A stretch of 64,000 bases of DNA from Heterostelium album PN500. Lineage: Eukaryota > Evosea > Eumycetozoa > Acytosteliales > Acytosteliaceae. Positions 36,047 through 48,500 of the stretch are shown here, piece after piece. Position numbers and translations under genes: made by a program. The stretch's first letter is position 1, and the number at the start of each line of letters is the position of its first letter. Where the stretch lies: contig NW_008805070.1 in assembly GCF_000004825.1 (NCBI RefSeq), forward strand, positions 2,046,001-2,110,000, written 5' to 3'. The notes beneath the pieces are model-generated. The model saw only the letters and a list, made by a program, of their open reading frames with translations. It searched no databases and was not told where the DNA came from.

Positions 36047-39000
36047 ATGAATGAACTTACAAATAAGATGAATATGCTTATTTCGAAATTTATCGATCCG
36101 AACCAACAACAAGGTGGCGGTGAGTCACAAACCAGTCCTAGATTGGTCGGAATGAATGGTAATGGACAGCAATCACAACAGCAACAGCAGCAACAGCAAC
36201 AACAACAGAAACCAAAGTTAAAATATAAGAATTGGTGTGGTCAGGTCGAGAGAAAAGCAAATTCAATCACCTCCATGATTCCACAGTTGGATTCACTGGC
36301 ATCTACCGAAGAGAAGAAACGTGAGAAATCGATGACCGCTCTCACCAAAGTGAATTCCTCACTACTGGAAATCATCATTCTACTGGAGATTATCACTTAT
36401 AAACCAAGTAAACATCAACAACAATATAATAATAATAACGGAGGTGGTATGAATGATTTTTCATTGAGTGGATCGGGTGGAATTCCACCACCTCCATCAT
36501 CATCAACAGCAGCAACATCAACATCACCATCTTCCTCTTCATCCACACCAAATTCCGCCACTCCACCAACTTTTAGTAGTAATAGCTCAACACCTACCTC
36601 CAACTCACCTCCAAGCACACCACCCATTTCCATTCAAAACGGAAACACACCCAACAGCAGCAACAACAGTAATAATATATATATCAATGGAAATGGTAGT
36701 TTATCAAGTCCGGATGGCGCCAATGGTGGACTTATAAGTCAAGTTATGAATATAAAAGAAAAAGAAAAGAATATAAACAACAACAACAATCACAACAACA
36801 ACAGGATCAACAACAGTCTACGTCATTAACAGGATCAACAATAATCAATAGTATTAAAAATACAAAAATGATAACCATTACCTGTAGAGAATCGATGTTA
36901 CAATTGTGGGGATCTCTCTGTGCATTCGTCGATAGATTCTCAAGCCTGGAAAAGGATTTCTCATTGTTCTACAAGACTATACTGCTGATTGCGAGACGTC
37001 GTGAATTCGACACTGCCATATCGCCACTCATTGACCCCGTTACTTTCAAAGCATGGAGCTCCGACATTATCACAAAGTATCGTCTGAAACTCTATAAAAC
37101 ATTCTCATTCATTGCCAACACCATCATCACAACACCCTTCTTATCATTACCACTATCTCAATTTTGTGCCAAAGTAAGTAGTTATTTTCCAAGTCCAAAA
37201 CAATTGGAAAACTATTACTAATTTCAAAATTTATATTATTTATAGTTTATTGTTATTGCATTCTTTAGAATACCAAAAGTTGCAAAATTATTATTGGATG
37301 CATTGACACCACCGGAAACAGAGATTAAAGATATAGTTTCCTATTATCCATGTCCACAAAATTGTATGTTTTTTTCATTATTTTTTTCCCGAAAATACAT
37401 AACTAACAAAGTTTGTTTAAAATAGTACAATATTTAAATATAGTTGGTGATAGACCAGATAAATTACCATTTCATTCTTTAATGATGCAATATGAAAGTT
37501 GTGAAAAAGAAATTGATAGTATTCCACAAGGGTAAATATTTATTTATTCTTCTTCTTAGATTGATTATTTATAAATATTAACAAACAAACAAACTCATTA
37601 TTTATTTAGTTGGGTAGATAATATAGCTAGAAAAGAGAATCTGTTTTTTATATTTTTTAAAGAGTGGATCACCGTTTGTAAATATGTGTTGGGTGATTCT
37701 GTGGAGATGAAGACGATTCCAGGCTATTTTATTTTGTGTTATGCACTGTTGCACGAGATCAAATCGCGAGAGCAGTCGATCCCTCCGCAACAACCAAAGG
37801 CGACACCCTCGCTCGACGCCCACTTTGCATTGATCAACAGTACCAAAAACGACCCGACCATGATCGATGCACTCATTAAAATCATATTCCTAAAGACCTG
37901 TGTTTTCGACTTGGCGTCGGTCGCTTCGACGCTGGGCATCGTTGAACTCTGGATCAAAGAGTACGGAGTGCTCCCCGAGACTTTTGACATCAACTTTTTC
38001 TGCGAGGGTATCGATAATATCATTGCTGCCGATCACCACCAAGTCTTGATCCGCTCTCTCAACTTGATCTACAACACATCCGACTCGTTCCAGGGAACGA
38101 ACCGACGCATCCTATTCTGCGATCTTCTCCTACACAAGTATTTCTATCCACTATTTCTTCATTGGGATCAACCAGTTAGAAATGCATATCATCATATTTT
38201 ACTTTATAGAGTGAGTAGTTAGTTAGTTAGTAACAATATATATATATATATATTCTAATATTAATTAACTTTTTGTTTATTACAATCTAGATGGTTAGAA
38301 TTAAAAGATCGGAATTGTATCAATCTGGATTCTCTATTGCAGAGTTTAGTAAGTTGACACATAACAATACAGTGGCGACAAACAAATCGTTGTCACCCGC
38401 AAAGTATCCAGAGAAGGATGAGAAAGCAGACCATTCCTATAATAGTTCTTCGAGATTGACATCATCAACCAGTTCCATATCGATTTCTAGGCCAAAGAAC
38501 GGTAGTAATTCAGTTTCCACTCACTCTGGTACACCGATGCCAACAACCACGCTAAACTCTTCTGGAACCAAGAAAATACCACCACCTGTACCACCAAGAA
38601 ACATGTCTCTAACATTATCCTCTCAGATGAACAACAACAACAACAACAATGATGAACATAGCAACAGTAACAACAACAACGCAGATCAACATGATTATAA
38701 TAATGACAATCAATTCGATGAACATCATCCGAGTCAACATCAACCACCAGCTCCACAATTCACCAGACCACCTGAATTTACTAAATACAGCAAGGAATTT
38801 TCAATTGATTTGTATGTATAATTAACAAGGATGAGCAGAATGAAATTATTAATATTATTATCCAATTTTTTTTTTAGGGAATTGTTTACAAATATTGAAC
38901 TTTATATTAAGAATGTATCGGATCAATTCAGATCACCAGAGTTGAAACATCATGATCCAAAGTTGACCAACTATGTTGCACCTTCACTGAGTGAATTCAA

Positions 39001-39100
39001 AACCTATATAGCTATCAACAATCAAGCCAATGCGACACCACCAAAGATCATTCCACTAATGCATCAAGGTCCAACTCCTCTTAACTTTTTAAAAGATTAA
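36047..39100 (+). CDS. Large DUF1765-like protein
   Basis: Probable exons: 36047-36742, 36805-37173, 37246-37363, 37426-37531, 37610-38210, 38291-38811, 38878-39100 (about 877 residues). The last five introns have good GTAAGT/GTATGT/GTAAAT/GTGAGT donors and all keep frame. The first proposed intron (36743-36804) has a poor donor and a CAACAG acceptor; the alternative is a one-base frame break in an AG-rich run. An N-terminal helical block (WCGQVERKANSITSMIPQL, LTKVNSSLLEIIILLEIIT) and a Ser/Asn/Pro linker lead to a long helical region: LLIARRREFDTAI, FIVIAFFRIPKVAKLLLDAL, NLFFIFFKEWITVCKYVLG. This resembles the DUF1765 family of fungi, mycetozoa and Entamoeba, of unknown function; that match is from memory. 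A Pro-rich stretch (KKIPPPVPPRN) may bind SH3 domains. Confidence 0.65.
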
Positions 39101-40098
39101 CAATCACCACACCACCACACTCCACAATACAATTTGTCAACAATAGTACTACCAATCAAATCACCAAAACATAATAACAATAACAGTATCATTATCATTT
39201 ACAGTAACATTAAAACCTTTGATTTAGATCATCATTATTCAAAAAGATCATCAAAGTTCCACTCAAAAACACTTCAAAATAATATTACCATATCAAAAAC
39301 AACAAAATATTTATTATTAATGTATACTATATAATTTGTTGTAATAAAATAATTAACATTTAAAACGTACAATTAACTTAATATTCACTATTAAATGAAT
39401 CAAGATTCTTGTTACATTTGCCAAAAGAACCTGGATTGGTTAGTTTTAGAAAGAGAAAATCAATGCGGCTAATGGAAGTCAATGTATCATTAGTTTCTAA
39501 ATATTAAATTTGTTGGCAATATTATTAACTTTATTAGAAAAAATAAAACTATTATTATTTATTTAATTGTAAAGGTAATGACATCACCATTGCAATTTAA
39601 TTAAATTGTTTGGTTTGAGAAAATCTACACCTTATGTGCAATTTTTTAGATTACGACCGTGGAGTACCAACACCCAATCTTCTATTCTTTTTGGTATTTC
39701 TGACTCGAATTTAGATCAGAGATAAAATCAGCATTTAGTTGGTTATGCAAAAAAAAAAGGAATATTGGTAGTGTTGAAAATTATTGCGTGTATGTGCTTT
39801 TTATTTGTTGACTATGAAATAAAAATAATCATTCAAACAATCAAGATAACTAATTTTGAAACAACATGGGTATTGAAGAAATATTACGCATTTTTTAGAT
39901 TTATATATATAATTTATATTTTTAATTTTTATTAATTTAGCAATTAAGTTTGATCGGAATAAACCACAAATAAACAATACAACATAGAAACCAATGGAGA
40001 AGGACTGATGGCTGACCAACTAAACACTGATTCTAAATGGAAAGTCTTTTTTAAAAAAGTGACCAGTGTCAATTGAAAAATCTACCAAACAGTTTGAT
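39101..40098. other. Convergent intergenic region
   Basis: About 1 kb between the DUF1765-like gene (+) and the SECIS of SELENOF (-). A G+C-richer patch at about 39645-39700 carries TACCAA/TTGGTA complementary arms. A 66-codon open frame at 39134 (+) is low complexity and is probably 3' UTR. Otherwise nothing is visible. Confidence 0.35.
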
Positions 40099-40145
40099 TT
40101 CAGATATAGATGGCAAAGTTTGTTTGTTATCATCTATATCGTCAT
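40099..40145 (-). promoter_or_regulatory. SECIS element of SELENOF
   Basis: On the minus strand, about 100 bases after the stop codon: ATGAC (40145-40141); a 10-base arm GATATAGATG (40140-40131); a loop containing AAA (40130-40113); the exactly complementary arm CATCTATATC (40112-40103); then TGAA (40102-40099). This gives the eukaryotic SECIS quartet, ATGA opposite NGAN, below a helix with unpaired adenines in the apical loop. It is the signal that recodes the in-frame UGA to selenocysteine. A lower stem was not resolved by eye. Confidence 0.8.
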
Positions 40146-40243
40146 TACATCTCTATTGTCCTATGGTTGTCAAATCCATGTTATCTAATGCTAACTTTCA
40201 TTCTAAATTAAACACCCCTCTCGTACACACCTCCTACAATATT

Positions 40244-41043
40244 CTACAATTCTCTTTCTTTTAAGAATTCTTCAATATTTTCAACTTTCCATTTATCAAT
40301 GCTAAAATAAATAGCATAGTAAATAATAAAGATTAGTTAGTAATCAACTAACTATTTATAATATAACATATTTCTACATACTTGATTTTTTCGACCTTTC
40401 CTTCAGTGTCTGTGAGTTCAATGACTGGAGAAGCACCACTTACATACTAAAAATATAATAATAACAACAATATTAAGATTATATACATAACATTTATTAT
40501 TATTAGTTTAAAACTTACATTAACTGATACTTTATTGAAATTCTTGCTCTTGTTGTCAATGAAATCCTTAACACTTGGGAAGGCACCTAACTTTCATCTA
40601 CATATTGTCAGTTGCGCACTAACAAATGTTTTCTATTATTATTGTTATTAATTAATGATTAGTTTATTACTTATTATAAGTATAAAGTTTAGGTTTGATT
40701 TATAGTTTAGTTTAGTTTAATATACCTTTTGTTGGGTTGCTTCGAGTGAACAACACTTTTTGCATTCTTCGATTACAGCGGAATTGGCATCACCTACAAA
40801 ACCTTCGAGATCTTTGCAAGATGAGCATAGAAGTGAGTCTGTGAAACCTAGATCATGACAATCGAGTGACAATTGATTGGTCTTTGGTGGTGAAATACCG
40901 CTGCTAGTGGATACATAGAAACACATCAATATTAAGATACTAAACACTTGACTTAGAGGTAGCTGCAGTCTATCTTTTCTACCTCCGCCGCCGCCGGTGC
41001 TACCAACAAAAGAAGGATTACTCCTTCTCCTATTAGTTAACAT
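40244..41043 (-). CDS. selenof: Selenoprotein F (Sep15), UGA-encoded selenocysteine
   Basis: ER-lumen thioredoxin-like oxidoreductase; in animals it binds UGGT in glycoprotein quality control. Exons 41043-40726, 40632-40519, 40446-40382 and 40301-40244 give 184 residues when the in-frame TGA at 40594-40596 is read as Sec. A basic N-terminus is followed by a signal anchor (SQVFSILILMCFYVS). The Cys-rich UGGT-binding region has C-HDLGFTDSLL-C-SS-C and E-C-KK-CC. The redox motif is C-R-U-K-LGAFPSVKDF; animal proteins have C-G-U. VSVNYVSGASPVIEL and WKVENIEEFLKE complete the fold. Introns GTATAT, GTAAGT and GTATGT keep frame. A shorter start at Met-40 is possible. Read without recoding, the gene would look truncated. 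A SECIS lies in the 3' UTR. Confidence 0.93.
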
Positions 41044-44000
41044 CTTTTAAACTATATTTATTGCAAATAAAAATAGTCGAATTATTAAAAAAAACACAAT
41101 AGTTGTGAAGTGATAAAAAAAGTTTTTTTTTTTTTTTTTTTTCTAGCTGTGATGACAAGACAATAATAAACACACTCACTCTGTTACTCAAATCTTAATC
41201 AGTTTTATAAGCATACTCTACCATTGATATCATTAATAATTCATATACAAATAATATTAAAAGATGAGTTAAATTAGATCTATAATCATATATACAAGAA
41301 AATAGTGTTTGTTTCTAGCATAATATTTAGTATAATTTAGCAGATTGTTTTATCCAACTTATAATTCATATAATCTAGTATAGGAGTACTCAAATACAAC
41401 ATTCTTTTTTGTTTTATCATTTCAAAACTAAAGAGATCATCTAAACAAAAAAACAAAGTAGTTATATTTACTTAAAAAAGTCCATTAATACAATTCTATT
41501 ACAGTTCCGATACCGATATTTATTAATGGACTCCAAAATAATAATATTGTATTGTTCCACTTTTCTATGAATAGTTCCTATGAATATTAATATAATAGGA
41601 CAGAGATGAAAAGTAGAAGTTTCTAAAATGAAATTGGGATTTAATGAATCGGGTGAAAGAAATAGGAGTAGATTCTTAATAGATTGACTGGTGTGTGTAT
41701 TTTGGGATTTCACGATAATTGGGAAACACAAACGTAGGTATACATTTCAGATACAAATTCCCATTACTTTTAAAATTTTTATTTTTAATGTTGTTTGAAT
41801 AAAATTGGTTTCAAGAATTTAATAGCACCAGTTGCAACAACAACAACAACATTATAATCCAACAACAACTGACCTTCTATTTCAAAAAGATCGATATCAT
41901 ATCATATCATATCCCAAATAATTAATTAATCAAAAACACAAACAAAAAACAAAAAATTATAATATTATCTAAAATAACCATATTAAATATTGATGTGCTA
42001 ATGACAAAGACTTTGAGTTTTCTTCAGCAGTGCTGCTATGACGAAACCAATTGCATTGTGATGATTCACACGATTGGATGGGAGGGAGATCCCAAATCCC
42101 ACCACAAAAAAACATTTAGTTTTTGAAAAAGTATGGACACTCATAAAAAAAAAAAAATCAAAAATTACTTTTTTTTTATTTCATTTTTTAAAGATTTCAA
42201 TGCATTCTGAAAAAACCAACGAATTAACTTTGACCCTAGCTAAAAGGGGGAAGTATGTATCATTTTCCTTGTTTGGTGCATATTGTTTTTTAGTTTTTTT
42301 TTTTAACCCACCACATTTGAATAAAAAAGAATAAAAATTTATAAAACAAAAAAAAATTCGGTCAAGTTGACTTGTATTGAAGATTGGTAATTTCCAAGCT
42401 TGCTAAGCAAAGTGAACACAAACTATTGGAAAACAAAACCAAAACAAAACAAACCAACCTTTTTCATTTTGTTAATTGTTGATATGATTGGCGGACTACA
42501 GTATAACTAACTCTACAATAATAACTATAACATCTAAAACTATATAACTCTCTATATATATTAGTAATAATAAAACTAAAAGTTCAGTTCAGTTTAGTTC
42601 ATTCAATTAATTCTTTAAAACAATTAATTAAGACGAAAAATAATTAAAAAATTTATATATTATATTTATTGATATATATTTTAATTTAAATAATTCCACA
42701 CAAATCACTAATAATTGGATATTTATTAATTTAAATAAATTAGAATTAAAATATTTATTATTTTGTAATACAAATGTAAGTTTCAAAAATAGGTTGTTTT
42801 AGTAATAGAAATAGAAATTTCAATAGGAAATCTACTTTTAGAATTGTTTGTTTTTATTTGATAGACTTTAAATCGAATCGAATTAATCAATTCATAGCAT
42901 AGCATAGCAATCAACAGATGTTATAAGATTATAAAAGATAAGATTAAGATAGATAAAACTAGATATTTTTTTTTGGTTCAAAAGTTTTTAAAAAACAAAA
43001 CTAAAATTGCAAGAAAATTAAATTTGAACGAACAGTCATTAAAATGCTGTCAGTGTTATATCTAATCTAAAGTTAGTAAATTAAAATGTATACAATAAAA
43101 TGATCTCGGTAGATTGTTGTTTTTTGTAAATTGGATAGATTTTAAATTATTAAAAACCATATGAATAAAGAAGAAAAGTCTAAAATAATACAACACACCC
43201 CATACCATACACACATACAAAATACAACCCACAACACTTGTTACTACCTACCTTACCTAACCTCACTTCATCATCATAAATAAAAAACTCGTTTGTATCT
43301 CTGTCACACAAATTACAGTTTTTTAAAACATTATTTAGAAATATTCCAAATTGACATATATTTATAAATAATCAATACTTTTTATTCGTTTGAATATCAG
43401 GTGTTTGATAAAAGAACAACAATCAAATCATTCACCTCTACATTCATACTACACTGATAGTATTTATTCATACATCATCATATTTTTATTTTGAATGTTG
43501 GTTTTATTTACCTATTAATCAATATATAATTCATCAAAATCAAACATTATTTAATTTAAAAAGGTTACTGTATTAGCTTGTAACTTTTTATAGTTAAGAA
43601 GAAAGAAAATATAAAAAACAAAAACAAAAAAAAAAAGAAAAAAGTTCTTTTATCAAAACTATAGTAGTAAACATAATAATAAATATTGGGCAAGTTATTG
43701 TTAATCATTATCATTATCATTATTATTATTATTTGACCAAAAAGTATTTAATTTCGGTTGAATAAATCGGTATTCATTTGAAATCACATTCACTCAGATA
43801 TCTTAGTATAACAGTTTCGTAACATCATATTTATTTAAAAACAAAAGTTTAAATAAAAGTGTGGGAGTTTTGTTGGGAAGGTTAGTTCCCTTTTGGTTTT
43901 TCACCATCTGAAAACCCCACTTGTTGCATTTTATTTTTTTGTTTGAAAATGACGATTTTGATGATTCGTTATCGGTACCTCATCAATCATTTCATCTTTA

Positions 44001-45382
44001 CAAAAAATAAAAAAAATATAAATTAATATCAAAAACAAAAAATATGAAAAAAACACTTTACACCAAAAATCAAATCAAAATCATCAAGGTCATTTATTAT
44101 TTCAATGATTTCTTTTAGATCGAATCAATCATAGTACTACTTTAGTCAAATTTAGTTTAGTTTAGTTTATTTTTGTTGTTGATCACTTTACAAATCAACA
44201 AAATAATCAAATCAAATCAAATCATATTATATCACATCAAAATCAAAAATTAATAGTTTTGTGTTTTTCATTTAAAGAGTGTTCTAATAAAGAAAAGATA
44301 TATATATATATATATAACATTAAAACAAACAAAGTAAGAAGATTCTTTTATAACTTAACTTAACTTCATCCTCATCTTCAATCAAATTCGTTTAAAAGGA
44401 ACCACCACGCACATCACAATAATTTAAGGTTGATTTGATGATCATCAAATACAAAATTCAGTAACTGTTCATACATACATACACACACCCACACACACCA
44501 CAAACACACCAAACACATCTAACAAAACTAATGATTACAATTCCAATTCCAGTTGTATTTTCAATGTAAAAACAGTCATATCATCCCATTCAAATATACA
44601 TGATATCACTTCTACTTTTTCTTTTAAAAAAATAGTAACAAAAATAAAGATTAGCTTATTTTGCTCAAATAAATTACACAACAAATATTTAATTAATTAC
44701 ATAACACACTCATAACACTCACACGACATTCACACAGCAATACACAATACAACACACAACACACACAACAGTTCCTCTTCTTTTATTTTATTTTATTTAT
44801 CTTTTATGTCATTTTTTGTTTTTTTTAACTTTTCATTATTTTGCAATATCGAGCGAGCGACAGATGTATTGGTAGGGTGTGATGTAGCTTTTAAATATTA
44901 AAATAAATATCAAGTGCAATTGTTACACCTCCACAACACCAAAAACAGTAGTTTTTTAATATTTCTTTCTTTTTTTTTTATTTTTTTTTTATTGTTACAT
45001 CCTATAAAAGTTAGGAGAACATAAGCTTATCATATTTTTTGCACATTTGCATTTCAAAATACAAATCTCATCTTTAGATTAATTTAATAAAAGCGAACCA
45101 ATAGCTATAATGATAATGAGTTGATTTTTATTTAAAACACAAAATTTAAATAGAATAGAATAGCAAAGCAAAGCAAAGAAACAAAACAATAGTAGTTATT
45201 AACATTATATTTATCTTTTTTTCATATTTTAAAAATATAGTTTTTTCCATATATAATACAGCAAATATTCTAATTTGGTATCAAACAACTATATTTTACC
45301 AAACAAAAGTTTCCAAAAAACACATTCATTCACAAGAAAACATCACCCAACAAAAATCAACTATCAATATAAGGTCTAGCTA
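41044..45382. other. Very long intergenic region
   Basis: 4.3 kb, the longest gene-poor stretch here, divergent between SELENOF (-) and ACC (+). It has simple repeats (tatcatatca near 41888-41915, catagcatag near 42895, CA-rich near 44470-44515 and 44700-44770, tatata near 44300). A structured segment at 43861-43920 is listed separately. A TATA box (cctataaaag) at about 45001 may serve ACC. Open frames of 86-87 codons (42074 +, 41468 -) lack domains and are rejected. Confidence 0.4.
43861..43920 (+). ncRNA. Candidate small structured RNA
   Basis: A 60-base segment with near 50% G+C inside very A+T-rich DNA. Its ends pair: GTGGG-a-GTTTT (43861-43871) with AAAAC-CCCAC at 43910-43920. Inside is GGGAA-ggttag-TTCCC (43875-43890), and an alternative arm GGTTTT/AAAACC. 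A T run follows a few bases downstream (ttttattttttt), as in polymerase III terminators. I see no known promoter element and no match to a known RNA; the + strand is chosen only because of the T run. Confidence 0.25.
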
Positions 45383-45487
45383 ATGAGGAGTTACCTAACG
45401 CGATATCCACCACAACAACAACCACAACATAATAATAATAATTTATTACAACTGCAGCATCCACAGTCATATCAAATACTCGATTAA
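45383..45487 (+). CDS. Upstream ORF in the ACC leader
   Basis: A 34-codon frame (MRSYLTRYPPQQQPQHNN...QSYQILD) with coding-like composition lies in the probable 5' leader of ACC, after a TATA box at about 45001. It ends six bases before a consensus intron (45493-45564, GTAAAT...ATTATTAG, with TACTAAT inside), which is removed 11 bases before the ACC start. It may act as a translational regulator of ACC, or be an alternative first exon; the stop codon before the donor argues against a direct N-terminal extension. Confidence 0.4.
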   Translation: MRSYLTRYPPQQQPQHNNNNLLQLQHPQSYQILD

Positions 45488-45492
45488 AAAAT

Positions 45493-45564
45493 GTAAATAT
45501 CATTATCATCAAACAGAACAAAACAGATACTAATAATGTTTGTTTTTTTTTTTCAAATTATTAG
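45493..45564 (+). other. Probable 5' UTR intron of ACC
   Basis: 72 bases, GTAAAT at the 5' end, a TACTAAT branch-like heptamer, a long T run and TTATTAG at the 3' end. Placed just before the ACC initiation codon (45576). Confidence 0.5.
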
Positions 45565-45575
45565 TATAGAAATAA

Positions 45576-48500
45576 ATGGATATAAAAAGAGATCCAATTG
45601 AAGAATATATTACACAACTCGGTGGAAATAAGTTGATCAGAAAGATTCTGATTGCCAACAATGGTATCGCAGCTGTAAAGGCAATACGTTCCGTTAGAAA
45701 ATGGGCGTATTCAACATTTGGCAATGAGAGAATCATTAAGTTCGTGGTTATGGCGACACCCGAAGACTTGAAAGCGAATGCCGAGTACATTAGAATGGCC
45801 GACCAGATCATAGAGGTACCGGGTGGTACCAACAACAACAACTATGCCAACGTCGATATTATCGTTGATTTTGCAGAGCGTGCCGGTGTACAAGCGGTTT
45901 GGGCAGGTTGGGGTCACGCCTCTGAGAATCCGCGTTTGCCAGAGCTGCTCTCGCGTACCGCCACAAAGATTGCATTCATCGGACCACCCTCCAACGCGAT
46001 GAAGGATCTCGGAGACAAGATTGCCTCGACCATTGTTGCGCAATCGGCGCGTGTCGCCTGTGTTCCATGGAGTGGAAGCGGTCTGACGGTCGAGTACTCC
46101 AAGACCGGTGTCACCGAGGACGTCTACCGCCAGGCGACAATCGCCACCGTCGAAGAAGCACGCGTTTGCGCGGAGCGCGTCGGTTTCCCTGCTATGATAA
46201 AGGCGTCGGAGGGTGGTGGTGGAAAAGGTATCCGTAAGGTCACCACAATGGAGGAGTTGCCCGCCTGTTTCCGTCAGGTGCAATCAGAGGTGCCGGGTTC
46301 GCCCATCTTCTTTATGAAGCTCGTACCGAATGCGCGTCATTTGGAAGTACAGATTATCGGTGATCAATATGGAGAGGCTATATCGCTCAACGGTAGAGAT
46401 TGTTCGGTGCAGCGTCGTCATCAAAAGATTATCGAGGAGGGACCGGCGTTGGCGCCACGTCCAGAAGTATGGTTGGAAATGGAACGTGCAGCTGTTCGTC
46501 TCGTCAAGGAAGTAGGATACGTCGGAGCCGGTACAGTTGAATATCTCTTTGATGGTGACTACTACTTTTTAGAATTGAATCCAAGATTACAAGTGGAACA
46601 TCCAGTCACCGAAGAAATTACAGGTGTCAACCTACCTGCAACTCAATTACAAATTGCTATGGGAATACCATTGTACAGGTAAATAATAATAATCAACTTT
46701 GAAGAAGAAATAGAAACAACAACATTTTACTAAACTAATTATCAACAATTTCAAATTCTATAGAATTCCAGATATTAGAAGATTATATAATCAACAACCA
46801 TTGGAGAGTAGTAGTATTGATTTACAAGATTTTTCAAAGAGAGTTCCATCAAAGGGACATTGTATAGCAGTAAGAATTACCGGTGAGAATCCAGATGAAG
46901 GATTCAAGCCGACATCAGGAAAGATTCATGAATTGACATTTAGAAGCACTCCAAACGTTTGGGGTTACTTTAGTGTTGGACCGTTTGGTGGTTTACACGA
47001 GTATGCCGATTCACAGTTTGGACACATCTTTGCTAGTGGAGCGACTCGTGAGGATGCCCGTAAGGCAATGGTGTTGGGATTGAAGGAGATTTCGATTCGT
47101 GGTGACATTCGTACACCCGTTGAGTATATCATTCACTTGTTGGAGACGGAAGCGTTCCGCATGAATGAGATTCACACTGGGTGGCTGGATGTCTTGATTG
47201 CCGAGAAGATCATCACACCGAAACCCGACAATATGGTGGTTGTCCTATGTGGAGCACTCTACAAGGCACACTCACTGTATTGTTCGCGTGGCAATGAGTT
47301 CATTCAACAGGTAACCGTTGGACAGTTGCCGTCGATGGAGCTACTCGCTAATGTCGTCCCGATCGAACTGATCTACAATAACGTTAAATATTTATTCGAA
47401 GTTTCAAGAAAGAGTGCATCGACATTCATGGTTTCACTAAAGAGCGATCGTTCCAACTTCATTGAGGCAAGCATTGTTTTGATGTCCGACGGTGGATTGT
47501 TGGTGATGCTCGATGGCAAGATGCATGTTTGTTACGGACGTGAAGATGTCACTGGAATTCGTTTGACCATCGATTCGAAAACCTGTATATTCAGTCAGGA
47601 GTATGATCCATCGATTCTCCGTACGTCGTCGCCAGGCAAACTGGTCAGGTATCTTGTGGACGATGGTTCCTTCGTGACCAAGGGAACTTCTTTCGCCGAG
47701 ATTGAAGTCATGAAAATGTATATGCCATTGATTGTCCCAGAGACTGGAAGAATCAAGTTTGAACTGTCGGAAGGTAGTGTCATGACAGCCGGTGCTATTA
47801 TTGCACATTTGGAGTTGGAGGATTGCTCATCAATCCAGAAATCGACAGTGTTTACCGGTACTCTCAAGAAGATGTTGCCGCCAACTCTTATCGGTGACAA
47901 ACCACATCAACTGATTGCACATACAATCCACTGTGTGAAATCGGTGTTGGGTGGTTACGAAGCGATTCAAATCAACGGACTGATCGAGAGACTATTCGAG
48001 CAGATCAACGATCCTCAACTGCCATTCTACGAGTTCAACGAACAGCTCTCAGTGATCAACAATCGTATTCCTCAATCGTTGTCGTCGCTCATCTGCGAGG
48101 AACTCTCAAGATTCAAATCCAACACAATCGAAAGTGTTATCTGCAGTCAGTATCAACCATCTGCTCAAACAGTTGCTGACGACTTTAACACACTCTCTCT
48201 GAGCAAGTCACTCAATGCCTATTTGAACAAGTCGCAACTCGAGAATGAATCGGTTGCCAAGACACTCACTCAAACTGTCAAACCAATTCTGGATCTCACT
48301 CACAAGTATATCGATGGTATCAAAGGTGCACGAATCAACATCATCCGTTCACTTCTCGAAGAGTTTATCACTGTTGAGGGATTGGTACAACACCGTCCAC
48401 TCCAAACAGTACTCAAGATTCTCAGACAAACCTACAAAGAAAACATGCCAAGACTATTGGAGTTGGCAATGGCAATTCATCCACAATCAAAGAAACATAT

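Noticed and set aside
39134-39334. 66-codon frame after the DUF1765-like stop
   Set aside because: Low-complexity Asn/Lys/Thr sequence, best seen as 3' UTR.
40073-40264. 63-codon + strand frame
   Set aside because: Antisense to the last SELENOF exon and its SECIS.
42074-42334. 86-codon + strand frame
   Set aside because: Lys/Phe-rich translation of A and T runs, no conserved motif.
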